From NCBI GenBank assembly GCA_020161755.1, contig JAIUOS010000017.1:1-64000 (forward strand): 64,000 nucleotides of DNA, in the 5' to 3' direction. Numbering within the stretch: the stretch's first letter is position 1; each line of letters starts with the position of its first letter. Below are positions 46,684 through 58,100 of this stretch, piece after piece. The notes below the pieces were generated by a model. It made no database searches. It had not been told where the DNA came from and saw only the letters and a list, made by a program, of their open reading frames with translations. The position numbers and the translations under genes are program-made. The stretch is from Actinomycetota bacterium. Lineage in GTDB: Bacteria > Actinomycetota > Actinomycetes > Propionibacteriales > Propionibacteriaceae.

Positions 46684-48798
46684 TCAGGCCTGGGCGGCGC
46701 GCTGGCCGGCCCGGACGGCGATCGCCTTCCACTGCGCGTCGGTGAAGTCGAACTTCGCGGTGGGGTTGCCCAGCAGGTAGACGACCCGGGAGCCGACCGT
46801 GACCACGGCCACCCGGTAGACCACCGAGGTGACCGCCGTCTTCTGGGTGACCAGGTAGGTCGAGCCGGTGATCTTCGCGCCCGCGTCGGCGGTGCCCTTG
46901 GCGTCCGGGCCGGCGGCGACGGTCGCGGTCGGGTACTTCGCCGCGCAGTCGCCGATGTTCTTGTCCAGCTTGGTGGCCAGGGTCTTGGCCCCGTCCGCGT
47001 CCGCGAAGGTGTAGGTCACCATGTCGACGCCGAAGCCCTTCGGGGCGTCCGGGTCGTCGGCGAGCAGGAGGGTGCGCTGGCCCGCGGAGGTGGTTCCGGT
47101 CACCGTCTCGAGGTTCATCCCCTCGCACTGGCTGCCGGGCATCTGCAGGGCGGTGAACGGTTCGGTTCCTCCCCAGCGTCCGACACCGGCGGTGATGCGT
47201 GGCAGGTCGGCCTCGACCAGCCACCCCTTCGGTTCGGCCACGAGCGGCGGCACGGTCGTGGTGGCGGGGCTGGCCGGGCAGGTGCCGAGGTCGCCCCCGC
47301 ACTGGCGGCTGAGCGCCACCGAGGTCGCCTGCGCGACGTTCTGCGCGGGGACGGATTCGGTGGTGGCCACGTCGACCATGCTCACCGAGCGTCCGGTGCG
47401 GGTCACGAGCAGCGTGTGGTAGACGTCGGCGGCGTCCTGGACGAGCAACCGGACGGCGGTCGCCGAGTCGGCGAGCCCGGTGACGGCGTTCGCGCCGACG
47501 ATGTAGGCGGTGTCGTCCTTGCAGGTGCCCGCCTGGGCCAGCCGCAGGTCGTACGCCGCGGTCGCCGCGGCCACGTCCGCGTAGGTGTCGACCACCTGGA
47601 CGACGGACGCCTCGGGCACGTCGGCCGAACCGATCTTGCGGGATGCCGTCCGCTGTGCCTCCGGCAGCCCCGTGGCGGACGCCGGGATGCAGATCGGACG
47701 CACCGCGTCCGCCGTGCCGGTCGACGCCTGCCAGGTCACCTGGCCCAGGCTGCCGAGGTCCTCGGCGGTGAGCAGCGGGTCCAGCGCGGACGTGGTGGTG
47801 GTGGGCGTGCCGCTGGGTGCTCCGGAGCGCAGGGTGAGCAACCAGACCCCGCCCGCGACCAGGAGGGCCACCACGGCGACGGAGGCAATGATGATCAGGG
47901 CCGGCCGGGCGCTGCGCTCCTTGCGTGGCGCGGCGGGCGGGGTTGTGGTCGCGGCAGCCGCGGCCTTCTTGCCCCGGTTCTTCGGTGCGCGCTGCTTGGT
48001 CGGTGTGTGCGCGCGTTCGGCCTTCGCGGGCGTGGGCGTGGCGTCAGCCTTCGCGGCCGGTGCAGCGTCAGGGTCGGCCTTGGGCGTGCGGCCGAACCAG
48101 CCCTTCTTGGCGGGTGCGGCGACGTCGGGGGCAGGTTCGGCGGCAGGCGCGGGCACGGCGTCCGCCGCCTGCGGGGGCGGCGCGAACGGGGTGAACGTGC
48201 TCGTCGCCGGCGGGGTCGGCGACGGAGTGGTGGTGGACGGCCAGGCGGCCGTGGTGTTCAGCGACGCCACGGCCGGTGCGGTCGACGCAGGAGCCGGGGC
48301 GGGCGGGGTGAACGCGATCGGGGCGCTGGGAGCGGTGGCGACCGAGCGCGGCTCCTCGGCCGGCGGTGCGGCGGAGACGGGCACGGTCCGGGCCGGGGGC
48401 GCGGTCGGACGGGCGACCGGCGGCAGCGTGTCGAACGGCGAACTCGGCGAGGAGGCGCTGGCGGCCGAACGCCGGGGGGCGGCGGGCGCGAACTCGCTGG
48501 GCTCCGCGCTGGCGGAGAAGCGTCGGCCAGAGGCGGGACGCAGGGCCGCCTCCGGGTCGGGCAGGACCGGCGCGGGCGGCGGCACCGGGGTGGTCCCGGG
48601 AACGTCCAGCGGATCTTCGGGGCTCGCCGGCGAGGACGGGCTCAGCGCGAGACGGCGGAAGCTCCCGGTCGACCTCAGCGCGGACGGCTCGTCGGGCGAC
48701 AGGCCGCGCGCGAAACGGCCTCCGACGGCGGCATCGTCGCCGTCGTCAGGACGCGGTCCGAGCGCCCTGCGGGGCGTGGACGAACCCTCATCTGCCAC
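46684..48798 (-). CDS. large single-TM protein with two PknH-like sensor modules
   Basis: 704 residues. About 1-297 is cytosolic, Pro/Ala/Ser/Thr-rich and disordered, with a basic patch (KKGWFGRTPKAD; KQRAPKNRGKKAAAAA). One TM follows (about 298-321, ALIIIASVAVVALLVAGGVWLL). The outside part seems to hold two related modules, about 335-505 and 520-700. Each starts with a conserved acidic strand (TAEDLGSLG; VEADLPRI), has a paired-Cys layout (CIPAS...TCKDD; QCEGM...DCAAK) and ends in a long amphipathic helix, like PknH-type extracellular sensors. There is no kinase domain. GTG 48798 is the likely start, with a -10 TACACT (reverse, 48836-48841). Confidence 0.72.
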   Translation of the reverse strand: MADEGSSTPRRALGPRPDDGDDAAVGGRFARGLSPDEPSALRSTGSFRRLALSPSSPASPEDPLDVPGTTPVPPPAPVLPDPEAALRPASGRRFSASAEPSEFAPAAPRRSAASASSPSSPFDTLPPVARPTAPPARTVPVSAAPPAEEPRSVATAPSAPIAFTPPAPAPASTAPAVASLNTTAAWPSTTTPSPTPPATSTFTPFAPPPQAADAVPAPAAEPAPDVAAPAKKGWFGRTPKADPDAAPAAKADATPTPAKAERAHTPTKQRAPKNRGKKAAAAATTTPPAAPRKERSARPALIIIASVAVVALLVAGGVWLLTLRSGAPSGTPTTTTSALDPLLTAEDLGSLGQVTWQASTGTADAVRPICIPASATGLPEAQRTASRKIGSADVPEASVVQVVDTYADVAAATAAYDLRLAQAGTCKDDTAYIVGANAVTGLADSATAVRLLVQDAADVYHTLLVTRTGRSVSMVDVATTESVPAQNVAQATSVALSRQCGGDLGTCPASPATTTVPPLVAEPKGWLVEADLPRITAGVGRWGGTEPFTALQMPGSQCEGMNLETVTGTTSAGQRTLLLADDPDAPKGFGVDMVTYTFADADGAKTLATKLDKNIGDCAAKYPTATVAAGPDAKGTADAGAKITGSTYLVTQKTAVTSVVYRVAVVTVGSRVVYLLGNPTAKFDFTDAQWKAIAVRAGQRAAQA

Positions 48799-48900
48799 TG
48801 TTCTTGCCTTGCCGTCGGTGCCGTGTGCCGCGGCCAGTGTAGCGACGGCGGGCGTGTCCCCACGACCGGACCTGACCGTTTGGTTCAGCATGGACGCACC

Positions 48901-50142
48901 ATGCCGATGCCCAGATTCCGGGACCCCGAACGCCTGAAGTTCACCGTTTCCACCGCCCGCACCGTCCGGCTGTCCACCACGCCGGCCGGTCCGCCGCTGG
49001 TTCCGTGGCCCGTCGCGGCCCTCGGCGGCGGCGTCTTCGCGGCCCTCGCCGGGGCCGTCGTGGTGGCCGGCGTCGTACTGGTCGCCTGGCTCAGCGCGAT
49101 CGCGATCCCGCTGCCGAAGGTGCTCGACTTCGCCGCCCAGGTCTGGCTGCTCGGGCACGGTGGCGTCCTCACGATCGGCGACGTCGACGTCACGCTCGTG
49201 CCGCTCGGCCTCACCCTCCTCTTCGGTGCGATCTGCTCCTCGGCCGGCCGGTTCGCCTACCGCCAGGGCCGGCTGGGCCGGACCGAGACACCGTCCGGCA
49301 CCGTGCGCACACGCCTCCTGCTGGGCTCGATCGGCCAAGTCGCGGCCGGGTACACCGTCTTCGCGGTCGTGCTGGCGTGGGTCGTGGCCGGTCCGTCCCA
49401 GCTGTGGCGCCCGGCCCTCGGCGCCCTGGCGCTCAGCGTGGCGGGCAGCGCGGTCGGCGCCGGGCTCGCCGCCGGGTACCGTCCGTGGGATCTCGGGCCG
49501 GACTGGCTGCGGCGAGCCTGGCGGGGAGCGGCCGCCGGCCTGCTGGGGCTGGTCGTGGTCTCGGCGGTCACGCTCGCGACCGCGCTGGTGCTGGGCGAGA
49601 CCCGCGTGGCCGCGCTGGAGGACGCGCTGGGCTTCGATGCCGGCGGGGTCTTCGTGTGGTCGGTCGCGGTGCTCGCGTACCTGCCCAACCTCCTGGGCTG
49701 GACGCTGGCCTGGCTGTTCGGCGGCGGGTTCACCGTCGGCTCCGGCTCGCTGGTCTCGCTGTCGACGACCGAACTGGGCATGATGCCGGCCGTCCCGGTC
49801 TTCGGGGCGCTGCCACCGGTCGGCGCCGCGGATCCGTGGCTGCTGGCCTGGCTCGCCGCCGGTGTCGCGGTGGGCGCCCTGACCGGCGTGGTGGCGGTGC
49901 GCCGCGACGACGACGGCAACGGGGGCGGGCTGGTGGCCGGCGCCGCCGGTGGGCTGGCGGTCGGCCTGGTCTTCCTGGCGTGGGCGGCGGCGAGCCGCGG
50001 CGCCCTCGGCGTCCTGCGGCTGTCCGAGGTGGGCCCGCGCCTGCTCGAGTCGCTCGCGATCGGCGTCCCGCTGGTCTTCATCAGCGCGTGCCTGGGCGCC
50101 GTCGTCGGCCTGCTGGCGGGACGCCGGAGCCGGGCGTCCTGA
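48901..50142 (+). CDS. DUF6350 family polytopic membrane protein
   Basis: 413 residues with about 9-10 TM helices. The cell-division-like neighbourhood upstream of purN-purH is typical of this actinobacterial family (DUF6350). Recognisable stretches are PWPVAALGGGVFAALAGAVVVAGVVLVAWL, VWSVAVLAYLPNLLGWTLAWLFGGGFTVG and the ending RLLESLAIGVPLVFISACLGAVVGLLAGRR (quoted in part). Function unknown. ATG 48901 is taken; ATG 48907 is possible. Upstream is the divergent large membrane protein. A 7-bp hairpin (50154-50160/50178-50184) after the stop overlaps the purN promoter. Confidence 0.75.
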   Translation: MPMPRFRDPERLKFTVSTARTVRLSTTPAGPPLVPWPVAALGGGVFAALAGAVVVAGVVLVAWLSAIAIPLPKVLDFAAQVWLLGHGGVLTIGDVDVTLVPLGLTLLFGAICSSAGRFAYRQGRLGRTETPSGTVRTRLLLGSIGQVAAGYTVFAVVLAWVVAGPSQLWRPALGALALSVAGSAVGAGLAAGYRPWDLGPDWLRRAWRGAAAGLLGLVVVSAVTLATALVLGETRVAALEDALGFDAGGVFVWSVAVLAYLPNLLGWTLAWLFGGGFTVGSGSLVSLSTTELGMMPAVPVFGALPPVGAADPWLLAWLAAGVAVGALTGVVAVRRDDDGNGGGLVAGAAGGLAVGLVFLAWAAASRGALGVLRLSEVGPRLLESLAIGVPLVFISACLGAVVGLLAGRRSRAS

Positions 50143-50189
50143 GGCGTCCGCCGCGGGCACCGGCGCACGGGGACGGCGTGCCCGTTCGG

Positions 50190-50195
50190 TAAGGT
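50190..50195 (+). promoter_or_regulatory. -10 box of leaderless purN promoter
   Basis: TAAGGT lies 7 bases before ATG 50203, without a Shine-Dalgarno. Confidence 0.55.
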
Positions 50196-50202
50196 TCGGC
50201 CC

Positions 50203-50774
50203 ATGCCGATGCGCCTGGTGGTCCTGGTTTCGGGCTCCGGCACCCTGTTGCAGTCGCTGCTGGACGCGAGCGCGTCCGGTGAGCTGGACGCGTCCGTGGT
50301 GGCGGTCGGTGCCGACCGGGAGGACGCGTACGGGCTGGTCCGGGCCGAGAACGCGGGCGTCCCCACGTTCGTCCACCCCTTCGCCAAGGGCGGGGACCGG
50401 GCGGCCTGGGACGCCGGGCTGACCGAGCTGGTCGCGGCCCACGAACCCGACCTGGTCGTGAGCGCCGGCTTCATGAAGCTGGTCGGTGCCACGTTCCTGG
50501 CCCGCTTCGGCGGTCGCATGATCAACACCCACCCCGCACTGCTGCCGTCCTTCCCGGGCATGCATGCGGTGCGCGACGCGCTCGCCGCCAAGGTGATGGT
50601 GACCGGCTGCACGGTCTTCCAGGTGGACGCCGGCGTCGACTCCGGCGAGATCCTCGCCCAGGAGCCGGTGCGCGTCCTGCCCGGCGACGACGAGGACGTC
50701 CTGCACGAACGCATCAAGATCGTCGAGCGGCAACTGCTGGTCGACACCGTGAACCGACTCAGCCGAGGGGACAG

Positions 50775-50778
<4 letters not shown>
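50203..50778 (+). CDS. purN: phosphoribosylglycinamide formyltransferase
   Basis: Third step of purine synthesis, using 10-formyl-THF. The 191-residue protein has [17 protein letters not shown] at the start, the folate/active-site region [30 protein letters not shown] (Asn and His of INTHPALLP) and the catalytic Asp in [14 protein letters not shown]. All catalytic residues are present. Leaderless start. The stop overlaps the purH start (ATGA). Confidence 0.96.
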
Positions 50779-52331
<1,553 letters not shown>

Positions 52332-52341
52332 TGAGTTGGTC

Positions 52342-53193
52342 ATGACTGCGCAGATCCTCGACGGCCGGGCCGTCTCCGCCGCGATCAAGGGGGAGCTGGC
52401 CGTTCGCGTCCGCGCCCTCGCCGAGCGGGGCGTCCGTCCCGGGCTCGGCACGGTGCTGGTGGGGGACGATCCCGGCAGCCGCAGCTACGTGGCCATGAAG
52501 CACCGCGACTGCGCGGAGGTGGGGATCGAGTCGCTACGGGTGGACCTGCCGGCGGACGCGTCCGCGGAAGCGGTGAGCGCGGCCATCTCCGGGCTGAACG
52601 AGGACCCGGCCTGCACCGGCTACATCGTGCAGCTGCCGCTCCCGCGCCACCTCGACGAGAACGCGATGCTCGCCCTGATCGACCCGGACAAGGACGCGGA
52701 CGGGCTGCACCCGCTCAACCTGGGCAAGCTCGTGCTGAACGAGCCGGGGCCGCTGCCGTGCACCCCGCGGGGGATCGTCGAACTCCTGCGCCGTCACGAC
52801 GTGCCGCTCGCCGGCGCCGAGGTGTGCATCATCGGACGAGGGGTGACCGTCGGGCGTCCGCTCGGCCTGATCCTGACCCGGCGCAGCGAGAACTGCACGG
52901 TGACGCTGTGCCACACCGGCACCCGCGACCTGGTCGCGCACACCCGCGCCGCCGACATCGTGGTCGCGGCGGCGGGGGTGCCGCACATGCTGACCGCCGA
53001 CATGATCGCCGAGGGCGCGGTGGTGCTCGACGTCGGCGTCAGCCGGGTGGACGGGAAGCTGGCCGGGGACGTCGCTCCCGACGTGGCCTCGAAGGCCGCG
53101 TGGGTGGCGCCCAACCCCGGCGGGGTGGGCCCGATGACCCGGGCGATGCTGCTCTCCAACGTGGTCGACCGCGCCGAGGAACTGGCGTCATGA
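52342..53193 (+). CDS. folD: methylenetetrahydrofolate dehydrogenase/cyclohydrolase
   Basis: Interconverts 5,10-methylene-, methenyl- and 10-formyl-THF. The 283-residue protein has the catalytic Tyr-x3-Lys in YVAMKHRDC, the QLPLP substrate loop ([13 protein letters not shown]), [14 protein letters not shown] and the NADP site [12 protein letters not shown]. The end is [21 protein letters not shown] 52342 is used rather than a TTG two codons upstream. Its position after purN-purH shows a one-carbon/purine operon. The stop overlaps the DUF3017 start. Confidence 0.96.
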   Translation: MTAQILDGRAVSAAIKGELAVRVRALAERGVRPGLGTVLVGDDPGSRSYVAMKHRDCAEVGIESLRVDLPADASAEAVSAAISGLNEDPACTGYIVQLPLPRHLDENAMLALIDPDKDADGLHPLNLGKLVLNEPGPLPCTPRGIVELLRRHDVPLAGAEVCIIGRGVTVGRPLGLILTRRSENCTVTLCHTGTRDLVAHTRAADIVVAAAGVPHMLTADMIAEGAVVLDVGVSRVDGKLAGDVAPDVASKAAWVAPNPGGVGPMTRAMLLSNVVDRAEELAS

Positions 53194-53492
53194 CCACGCC
53201 GACCGGCGAGCGTCCGCCGAAGACGCTGGTGCAGCAGGTGCTGGGGCAGTGGCCGCTGGCGTCCGTGCTCAGCGGGGTGGCGCTCGGCCTGCTGATCGTG
53301 GCGATGTCGCACTGGCGGGCCGGCAGCACCCTGGTGGGGCTGTCGATCACGATGGGCGGCCTGCTGCGACTGATGCCGCAGCAGCGGGTAGGGCTGCTCG
53401 CCGTCCGCAACCGCGCGGTCGACTCGATCCTGCTGCTCGGGGTCGGCATCGGCATCACGGTGCTGGCCTGGTGGATCCCGCCGAGCCGCTGA
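53190..53492 (+). CDS. DUF3017 family membrane protein
   Basis: 100 residues with three TM segments (about 24-41, 46-62 and 73-93). [26 protein letters not shown] and [17 protein letters not shown] match DUF3017, which sits after folD in many actinobacteria. ATGA overlap with folD. Function unknown. A palindromic element follows 17 bases after the stop. Confidence 0.85.
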   Translation: MTTPTGERPPKTLVQQVLGQWPLASVLSGVALGLLIVAMSHWRAGSTLVGLSITMGGLLRLMPQQRVGLLAVRNRAVDSILLLGVGIGITVLAWWIPPSR

Positions 53493-53508
53493 CCGCCGGG
53501 TCCCTTCA

Positions 53509-53582
53509 CGCCGAACGCCCCTGTTCCGGTCAAACGCCCCCACCTGGGTGGGGGCGTTTGACCGGAACGGTGGCGTTCGGCG
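53509..53582. repeat. palindromic element, GTTCCGGTC-linker type
   Basis: A 74-bp inverted repeat centred at 53545/53546, with about 37-bp arms and few mismatches. GAACGCCCCT at 53513 and AAACGCCCCC at 53532 are 19 bp apart. The linker GTTCCGGTC matches the copy inside nnr. It lies between the convergent DUF3017 and acyl-CoA synthetase genes and may terminate both. Confidence 0.92.
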
Positions 53583-53591
53583 GGAGCGAGG

Positions 53592-55316
53592 TCAGCGGAA
53601 GTCGCGCTCGAGGAACTGGCCCTCGTCGGCGTGCTCGGCGACCCGGGCGGCTTCGCGCTCGCGGAGCTCGACGCGGCGGATCTTGCCGGAGATGGTCTTG
53701 GGCAGCTCGGTGACGAACTCCACGATGCGCACCCGCTGGTAGCCGGAGAGGCGCTCGCGGGCGTGGGCGAAGATCTCCTTCGCCGCCTCCTGCTGGCGCG
53801 TGGTCGCGTCCAGGGCGAGCGTGATGAAGGCCTTCGGCACCGCGGCGCGCACCGGGTCTGGGCTGGGCACGATCGCCACCTCGGTGACGTAGGGGTGCTC
53901 GAGCAGGATCGACTCCAGTTCGAACGGGGAGATCTTGTAGTCCGACGCCTTGAAGACGTCGTCGGCGCGTCCGACGTAGGTCAGGTAGCCGTCGGCGTCG
54001 GCCGAGACGATGTCGCCGGTGTGGTAGTGGCCGTCGCGGCACGCCTCGGCCGTCATCTCGGCGTCGTTGTGGTAGCCGGCCATCAGGCCCAGGATCGGCT
54101 TCGACAGGTCGAGGCAGATCTCGCCCTCGTCCGGGCTCGGTGCGCCGGTGACCGGGTCGAGCAGCACCACCGGGTAGCCCGGCATCGGGCGTCCCATCGA
54201 GCCGTCCAGGACGCGCTGGCCGGGGGAGTTGCCGATGCAGCAGGTCATCTCGGTCTGGCCGAACCCGTCCCGGATCGTCGAGCCCCACGCGTGGCGCACC
54301 TGCGTGATCACCTCGGGGTTCAGCGGCTCACCGGCACCGACCAGTTCGCGCGGCGGCCGGGTCAGCTGGGTCAGGTCGGCCTGGATGAGCATCCGCCACA
54401 CCGTGGGCGGCGCGCAGAACGTGGTCACCCGGTGGGTCTCCATCACCTTCATCAGCACGGCGGCGTCGAAGCGTTCGTAGTTGAAGACGAACACCGTCGC
54501 CTGCGCCAGGAACGGGGCGAAGAAGTTGCTCCAGGCGTGCTTGCCCCACCCGGGGGAGGAGATGTTCAGGTGCACGTCGCCGGGACGCACGCCCAGCCAC
54601 CACATCGTCGACAGGTGCCCCACCGGGTACGAGACGTGGGTGTGCGCGACGAGTTTCGGGCGGGCGGTGGTGCCCGAGGTGAAGTACAGCAGGCTCAGGT
54701 CGGACGCCTTCGTCGGCGCGCTCGGCAGGTAGGACGCCGGGGCCTTGAGCGAATCGGCCATCGACACCCACCCCGGCGGCGTCCACTCGCCCACACCGAT
54801 CCGGACGACCGCCTTCGGCAGTCCCTCCAGCCGAGCCTTCAGGCTGGTCGGCGCGACCACCGCCCGCGCCTCGCCGTGCTCCACCCGGTAGGCCAGGTCG
54901 GCCGCCGACAGCAGCGTGGACGTCGGGATCGCCACCGCCCGGATCTTCAGCAGCGCCAGCAGCAGTTCCCACAACTCGATCGTGTTGGGCAGCATCACGA
55001 TCACCCGGTCGCCCGCGCCGAGGCCCTGGCTGCGCAGCCAGCGCGCGACCTGGTCGGAGCGGTGCGACAGTTCCCCGTACGTCCACGACCGGGCTTCCAG
55101 GTCGGCGGAGACGATCGTGACCGCCGCGCGGTCGGGATGCTCGCCGGCCACCACGTCGAACCACTCGGTGGCGAAGTTGAACTCCTCGAGTTCGGGCCAG
55201 CGGAAGCCCTCGACGGCCGCGTCGTATTCGTCGCCGTGCGCGAGCAGGAAGTCCCGTGCTTCCCGGACGACCCGGGTGGCAGGGGTGGCCGGCCGGCCGA
55301 ACGGAGCCATGTTCAT
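53592..55316 (-). CDS. AMP-dependent acyl-CoA synthetase (medium-chain/ACSM-like)
   Basis: 574 residues of the ANL superfamily. The AMP-binding loop LLYFTSGTTARPK, ISSPGWGKHAWSNFF, the adenine motif IRDGFGQTEMT and the hinge-proximal YHTGDIVSADADGYLTYVGRADDVFKASDYKISPFE (quoted in part) are present. The C-terminal catalytic Lys lies in LPKTISGKIRRVEL. It activates a carboxylic acid to its CoA thioester; TP-rich active-site surroundings suggest a medium-chain or aryl acid, but specificity is not set. ATG 55316 is taken; ATG 55310 and GTG 55319 are alternatives. A palindromic operator-like site lies upstream. Confidence 0.9.
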   Translation of the reverse strand: MNMAPFGRPATPATRVVREARDFLLAHGDEYDAAVEGFRWPELEEFNFATEWFDVVAGEHPDRAAVTIVSADLEARSWTYGELSHRSDQVARWLRSQGLGAGDRVIVMLPNTIELWELLLALLKIRAVAIPTSTLLSAADLAYRVEHGEARAVVAPTSLKARLEGLPKAVVRIGVGEWTPPGWVSMADSLKAPASYLPSAPTKASDLSLLYFTSGTTARPKLVAHTHVSYPVGHLSTMWWLGVRPGDVHLNISSPGWGKHAWSNFFAPFLAQATVFVFNYERFDAAVLMKVMETHRVTTFCAPPTVWRMLIQADLTQLTRPPRELVGAGEPLNPEVITQVRHAWGSTIRDGFGQTEMTCCIGNSPGQRVLDGSMGRPMPGYPVVLLDPVTGAPSPDEGEICLDLSKPILGLMAGYHNDAEMTAEACRDGHYHTGDIVSADADGYLTYVGRADDVFKASDYKISPFELESILLEHPYVTEVAIVPSPDPVRAAVPKAFITLALDATTRQQEAAKEIFAHARERLSGYQRVRIVEFVTELPKTISGKIRRVELREREAARVAEHADEGQFLERDFR

Positions 55317-55359
55317 CACTCTCGCCGTGGGATCAGGGGTGGCCCCAGCCTAATCAGCC

Positions 55360-55377
55360 ACCTACGTCACCGTAGGT
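55360..55377. promoter_or_regulatory. operator-like palindrome upstream of acyl-CoA synthetase
   Basis: ACCTACG-TCAC-CGTAGGT, perfect 7-bp arms, 8 bp upstream of a -10 box TAGGCT on the reverse strand (55347-55352). The placement over the promoter suggests repression, for example by a TetR-family acyl-CoA-responsive regulator. None is encoded in the window. Confidence 0.55.
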
Positions 55378-55394
55378 AGGGGTCGGAGGACGGA

Positions 55395-55411
55395 CGGACG
55401 GCTGCCGTCCG
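55395..55411 (-). terminator. hairpin downstream of first S8 protease gene
   Basis: GGACGGC/GCCGTCC with a one-base spacer plus one flanking pair, 15 bases past the stop at 55426. Weak terminator candidate. Confidence 0.4.
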
Positions 55412-55425
55412 CCCTCCGGGTGCCC

Positions 55426-58100
55426 CTAGCCGACGTTGAACTTCGGCGAGGAATAGGTCTCCCAGTGCTTGCTCGTGCCGGGGTTGCCGAGCGGCTTCAG
55501 GACGTTGAGCTGAAGCTGGTAGTTGCCGTTCGGCAGCGTCGCGGCGTTGCCGCCCGCGTCCAGGTAGCTCCTGCCCAGCACCACCCAGTTGGCGAAGTCG
55601 TCCCGGGCCGTCGGCCCCCGGTGCGTCCGGGCCTCGGCGGTGGCGCCGGTGGTGGTGATCAACGCCCAGTACGACTGTTTGGTGGCGGTGTTGGTCACCT
55701 TGAGTCGCACGTCGGAGGCCGCGTAATCCAGGTGGAAGATCACCACCGGGTAGAAGCTGCTCAGGTTGAACGTGTAGGCGTTCGACGACTGGGAGAGCCC
55801 GTAGTAGATGCCCGACCCGTTGGAGTACCCCAGCATCGGCAGGGAGTACTTCGCGCTGCTCGTGACGAACGTGAACTTGTTCAGCTGCTTGACCGCCTGG
55901 TAGTCCCCGCGCAGCCCGGCGAACGGGACGGTGACCGTGTTGCCGGCACCGGTGGTGGTGAACCGCACCCAGCCGCCGTAGAGCAGCCCCGCCTTGCCCT
56001 TCAGCACCTTGGCCGGGGCCTTCAGGGTGAGCGTCACCGCAGCGGACGCGCCCGGTGCCAGCGTGACGATCTTCGGGGACGCCTTGAACCCGACGTCGCC
56101 GAAGCCGTACTTCGGGGTGCTCGTGCCGACGCGGGTCGCCTTGCCCGTGCTCGCGGCCGCGCTGGCACCCGAAACGCGGGTCGGCTTGTAGGTGAGGATT
56201 GAGGTCGTGTTGTTCGTGAGCGTCACCACCGCCGTGTGGGTCGTGCCCTCCCCGAGTTCCAGCACGGACGGGGACGCGGTCACGCCGGCGTCGATGGCGG
56301 TGGCCGCCTGCACCAGCCCGGAGCCCTGCCGGAAGACGGCCTCGGGCCGCTTGGTCACGCCGGACTCGGTCGACTTCATGACCGGGTTGGCCGTGTTGTA
56401 CAGCAGCTGGGCGACCTGTTCAGGGCGGCCCTTGAGGGCGGGGTGGGCCTGGAGCATGAGCGCCACGGTCCCGGCGACGTACGGCGACGCCATCGACGTC
56501 CCGGACAGGTTGCCGTGCCCACCCTGCTCGATCGGCAGCGTGGAGTAGACCTTGCCGCCGGGTGCGCTGATGGTGGGCGTCAGGCGGAGGTCCGCGGTCA
56601 GGCCGGCCGAGCTGAACGTGGAGATGCGCCCGCCGTCGGGGTTCGAGAGCTCGGACAGGGACTGCCACGTCATGGTCTGCGGGCCCGACTTCTTGATCTT
56701 GGCCGCCAGGGTCGCGCCCTGGCTCCCCGCGATCCCGATGGCCGGCTTGCCGAAGCTCACGCCACCGGTCCCGTAGGCGGAGAGGGAGGGCTCGTCGTTG
56801 TAGATCACGACCGCGGCCGCGCCCGCGTTGAAGCTGTTGGTCAGCTGGGACGAGACCCGGCACGCCCCGTACTTCACGAGCAGGGCGGTGCCGGACGGGA
56901 CCACGCTCGGCGCGGTGCACGCGTTGCCGTTGGACGCCGCACGCAACGAGAGCGTGCTGGTGTCGTCCGCCGGCGGCGTGGCGGCGCCGTGCACGGCGAT
57001 GTAGGGCAGCTTGCTGGTGCCGACGCCGATGGACCTCACTCGGATGGTGGTGGATTCGTAGGATGCCACCGTCACGATCCCGGGGGCGCTGGCCGGAGCG
57101 CCGGCCACGAACAGCCCGAGGTCGCCACTGTTACCCGCCGAGACCACGACGTTGACGCCCGCCGCGGCCAGGTTGGTCGCCGCGACCGAACTGGGGTAGC
57201 CCGGCCAGGACTCGAACTCCATGCCCAGCGACAGGTTCACCACGTCCATGCCGTCGCTGCGGGCGCGGGTCAGCGCCGAAACGATGAGGTCGGTCGAGGT
57301 GCTGCCCTCGCAGCCGAAGATCCGGTACGCGCCGAAGGTCACCTGCGGCGCCACCCCGACCACGCCGGCGGCACCGGTGCCGTTCGCCCCGATGATGCCG
57401 GCCACGTGCGTCCCGTGACCCCCACAGTCGTCGGGCCGCGCGTCCGGGGACGGCGAGGGCGAGCCCGATGCGCCGTCCGCGTCGTAGTTGTCGCCGACGA
57501 AGTCGTAGCCGTAGGCGACCCGCGCGCTCGGGAAGCTGGTTCCGCCGTTGGTGCCGCCGCCGCCGAGGTCGGGGTTGTCGAGGTCGATGCCGGAGTCGAT
57601 CACGCCGATCTTGATGCCCTGCCCGGTCCAGGTGAGGCCGGCCGCCCCGATCTCGCCGAGCATGCTGGACGCCCGGGTCGGGCTCGGCGTCGTGCGGGGC
57701 CGCGCCACCCGCAGCACCGGGTAGATCGCGGTGACCGCCGGGGAGGTGGCGAGCTCACGCACCTGCTCGTCGGTGGCCTCGACGCTGATCCCCGTCCACA
57801 GGGCCGAGAAGCTGTCGTCGACCGACGCCCCGGCCGAGCGTGCGGCCGAGCGCGCGGCGGCCAGCGCCCGGTCGTTGGAACTGCTGCTGCCCCCGCGGAC
57901 GAGCGGACGGCCGACGGTCTCGACCAGGTAGCGGCCGGGCATCACGTCGGGTTGGGCGGTCGCGTCCGCAAGCTTGAATTTCGACGACGGATCGATCGGT
58001 GCGGCGTGTGCCGGAACCGCCAGCGTCGCACCCAGGAGTGCGGTGGCGGACGCTCCGCAGGCGATGCCAGCCGGAGTCGGCGCAGCGATGACGTATTCAT
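55426..58100 (-). CDS. S8 family serine protease, copy 1, with frameshift in signal peptide
   Basis: A subtilisin-like secreted protease of about 891 residues if read across one frameshift. The Asp (GVIDSGID), His (CGGHGTHVAG), oxyanion Asn (VVSAGNSG) and Ser (GTSMASPYVAG) are all intact. A PA-type insert lies between His and Ser and a beta-rich C-terminal half follows. The start ATG 58098-58100, after GGGGGG, opens MNTSSLRRLR, but the matching signal sequence AGIACGASATALLGATLAVPAHA continues in another frame. Without the shift, translation would begin near GTG 57945, inside the propeptide and without export signal. Either a real mutation, making it a likely pseudogene, or a sequence error. 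A -10 (reverse TATGTT) lies at 58150-58155. Confidence 0.8.
58070..58071 (-). other. one-base frameshift site in S8 copy 1 signal peptide
   Basis: Inserting one G between these bases (CGGCT to CGGGCT on the reverse strand) joins MNTSSLRRLR to AGIACGASATALLGATLA and gives a signal peptide aligned residue for residue in length with that of copy 2. Confidence 0.75.
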
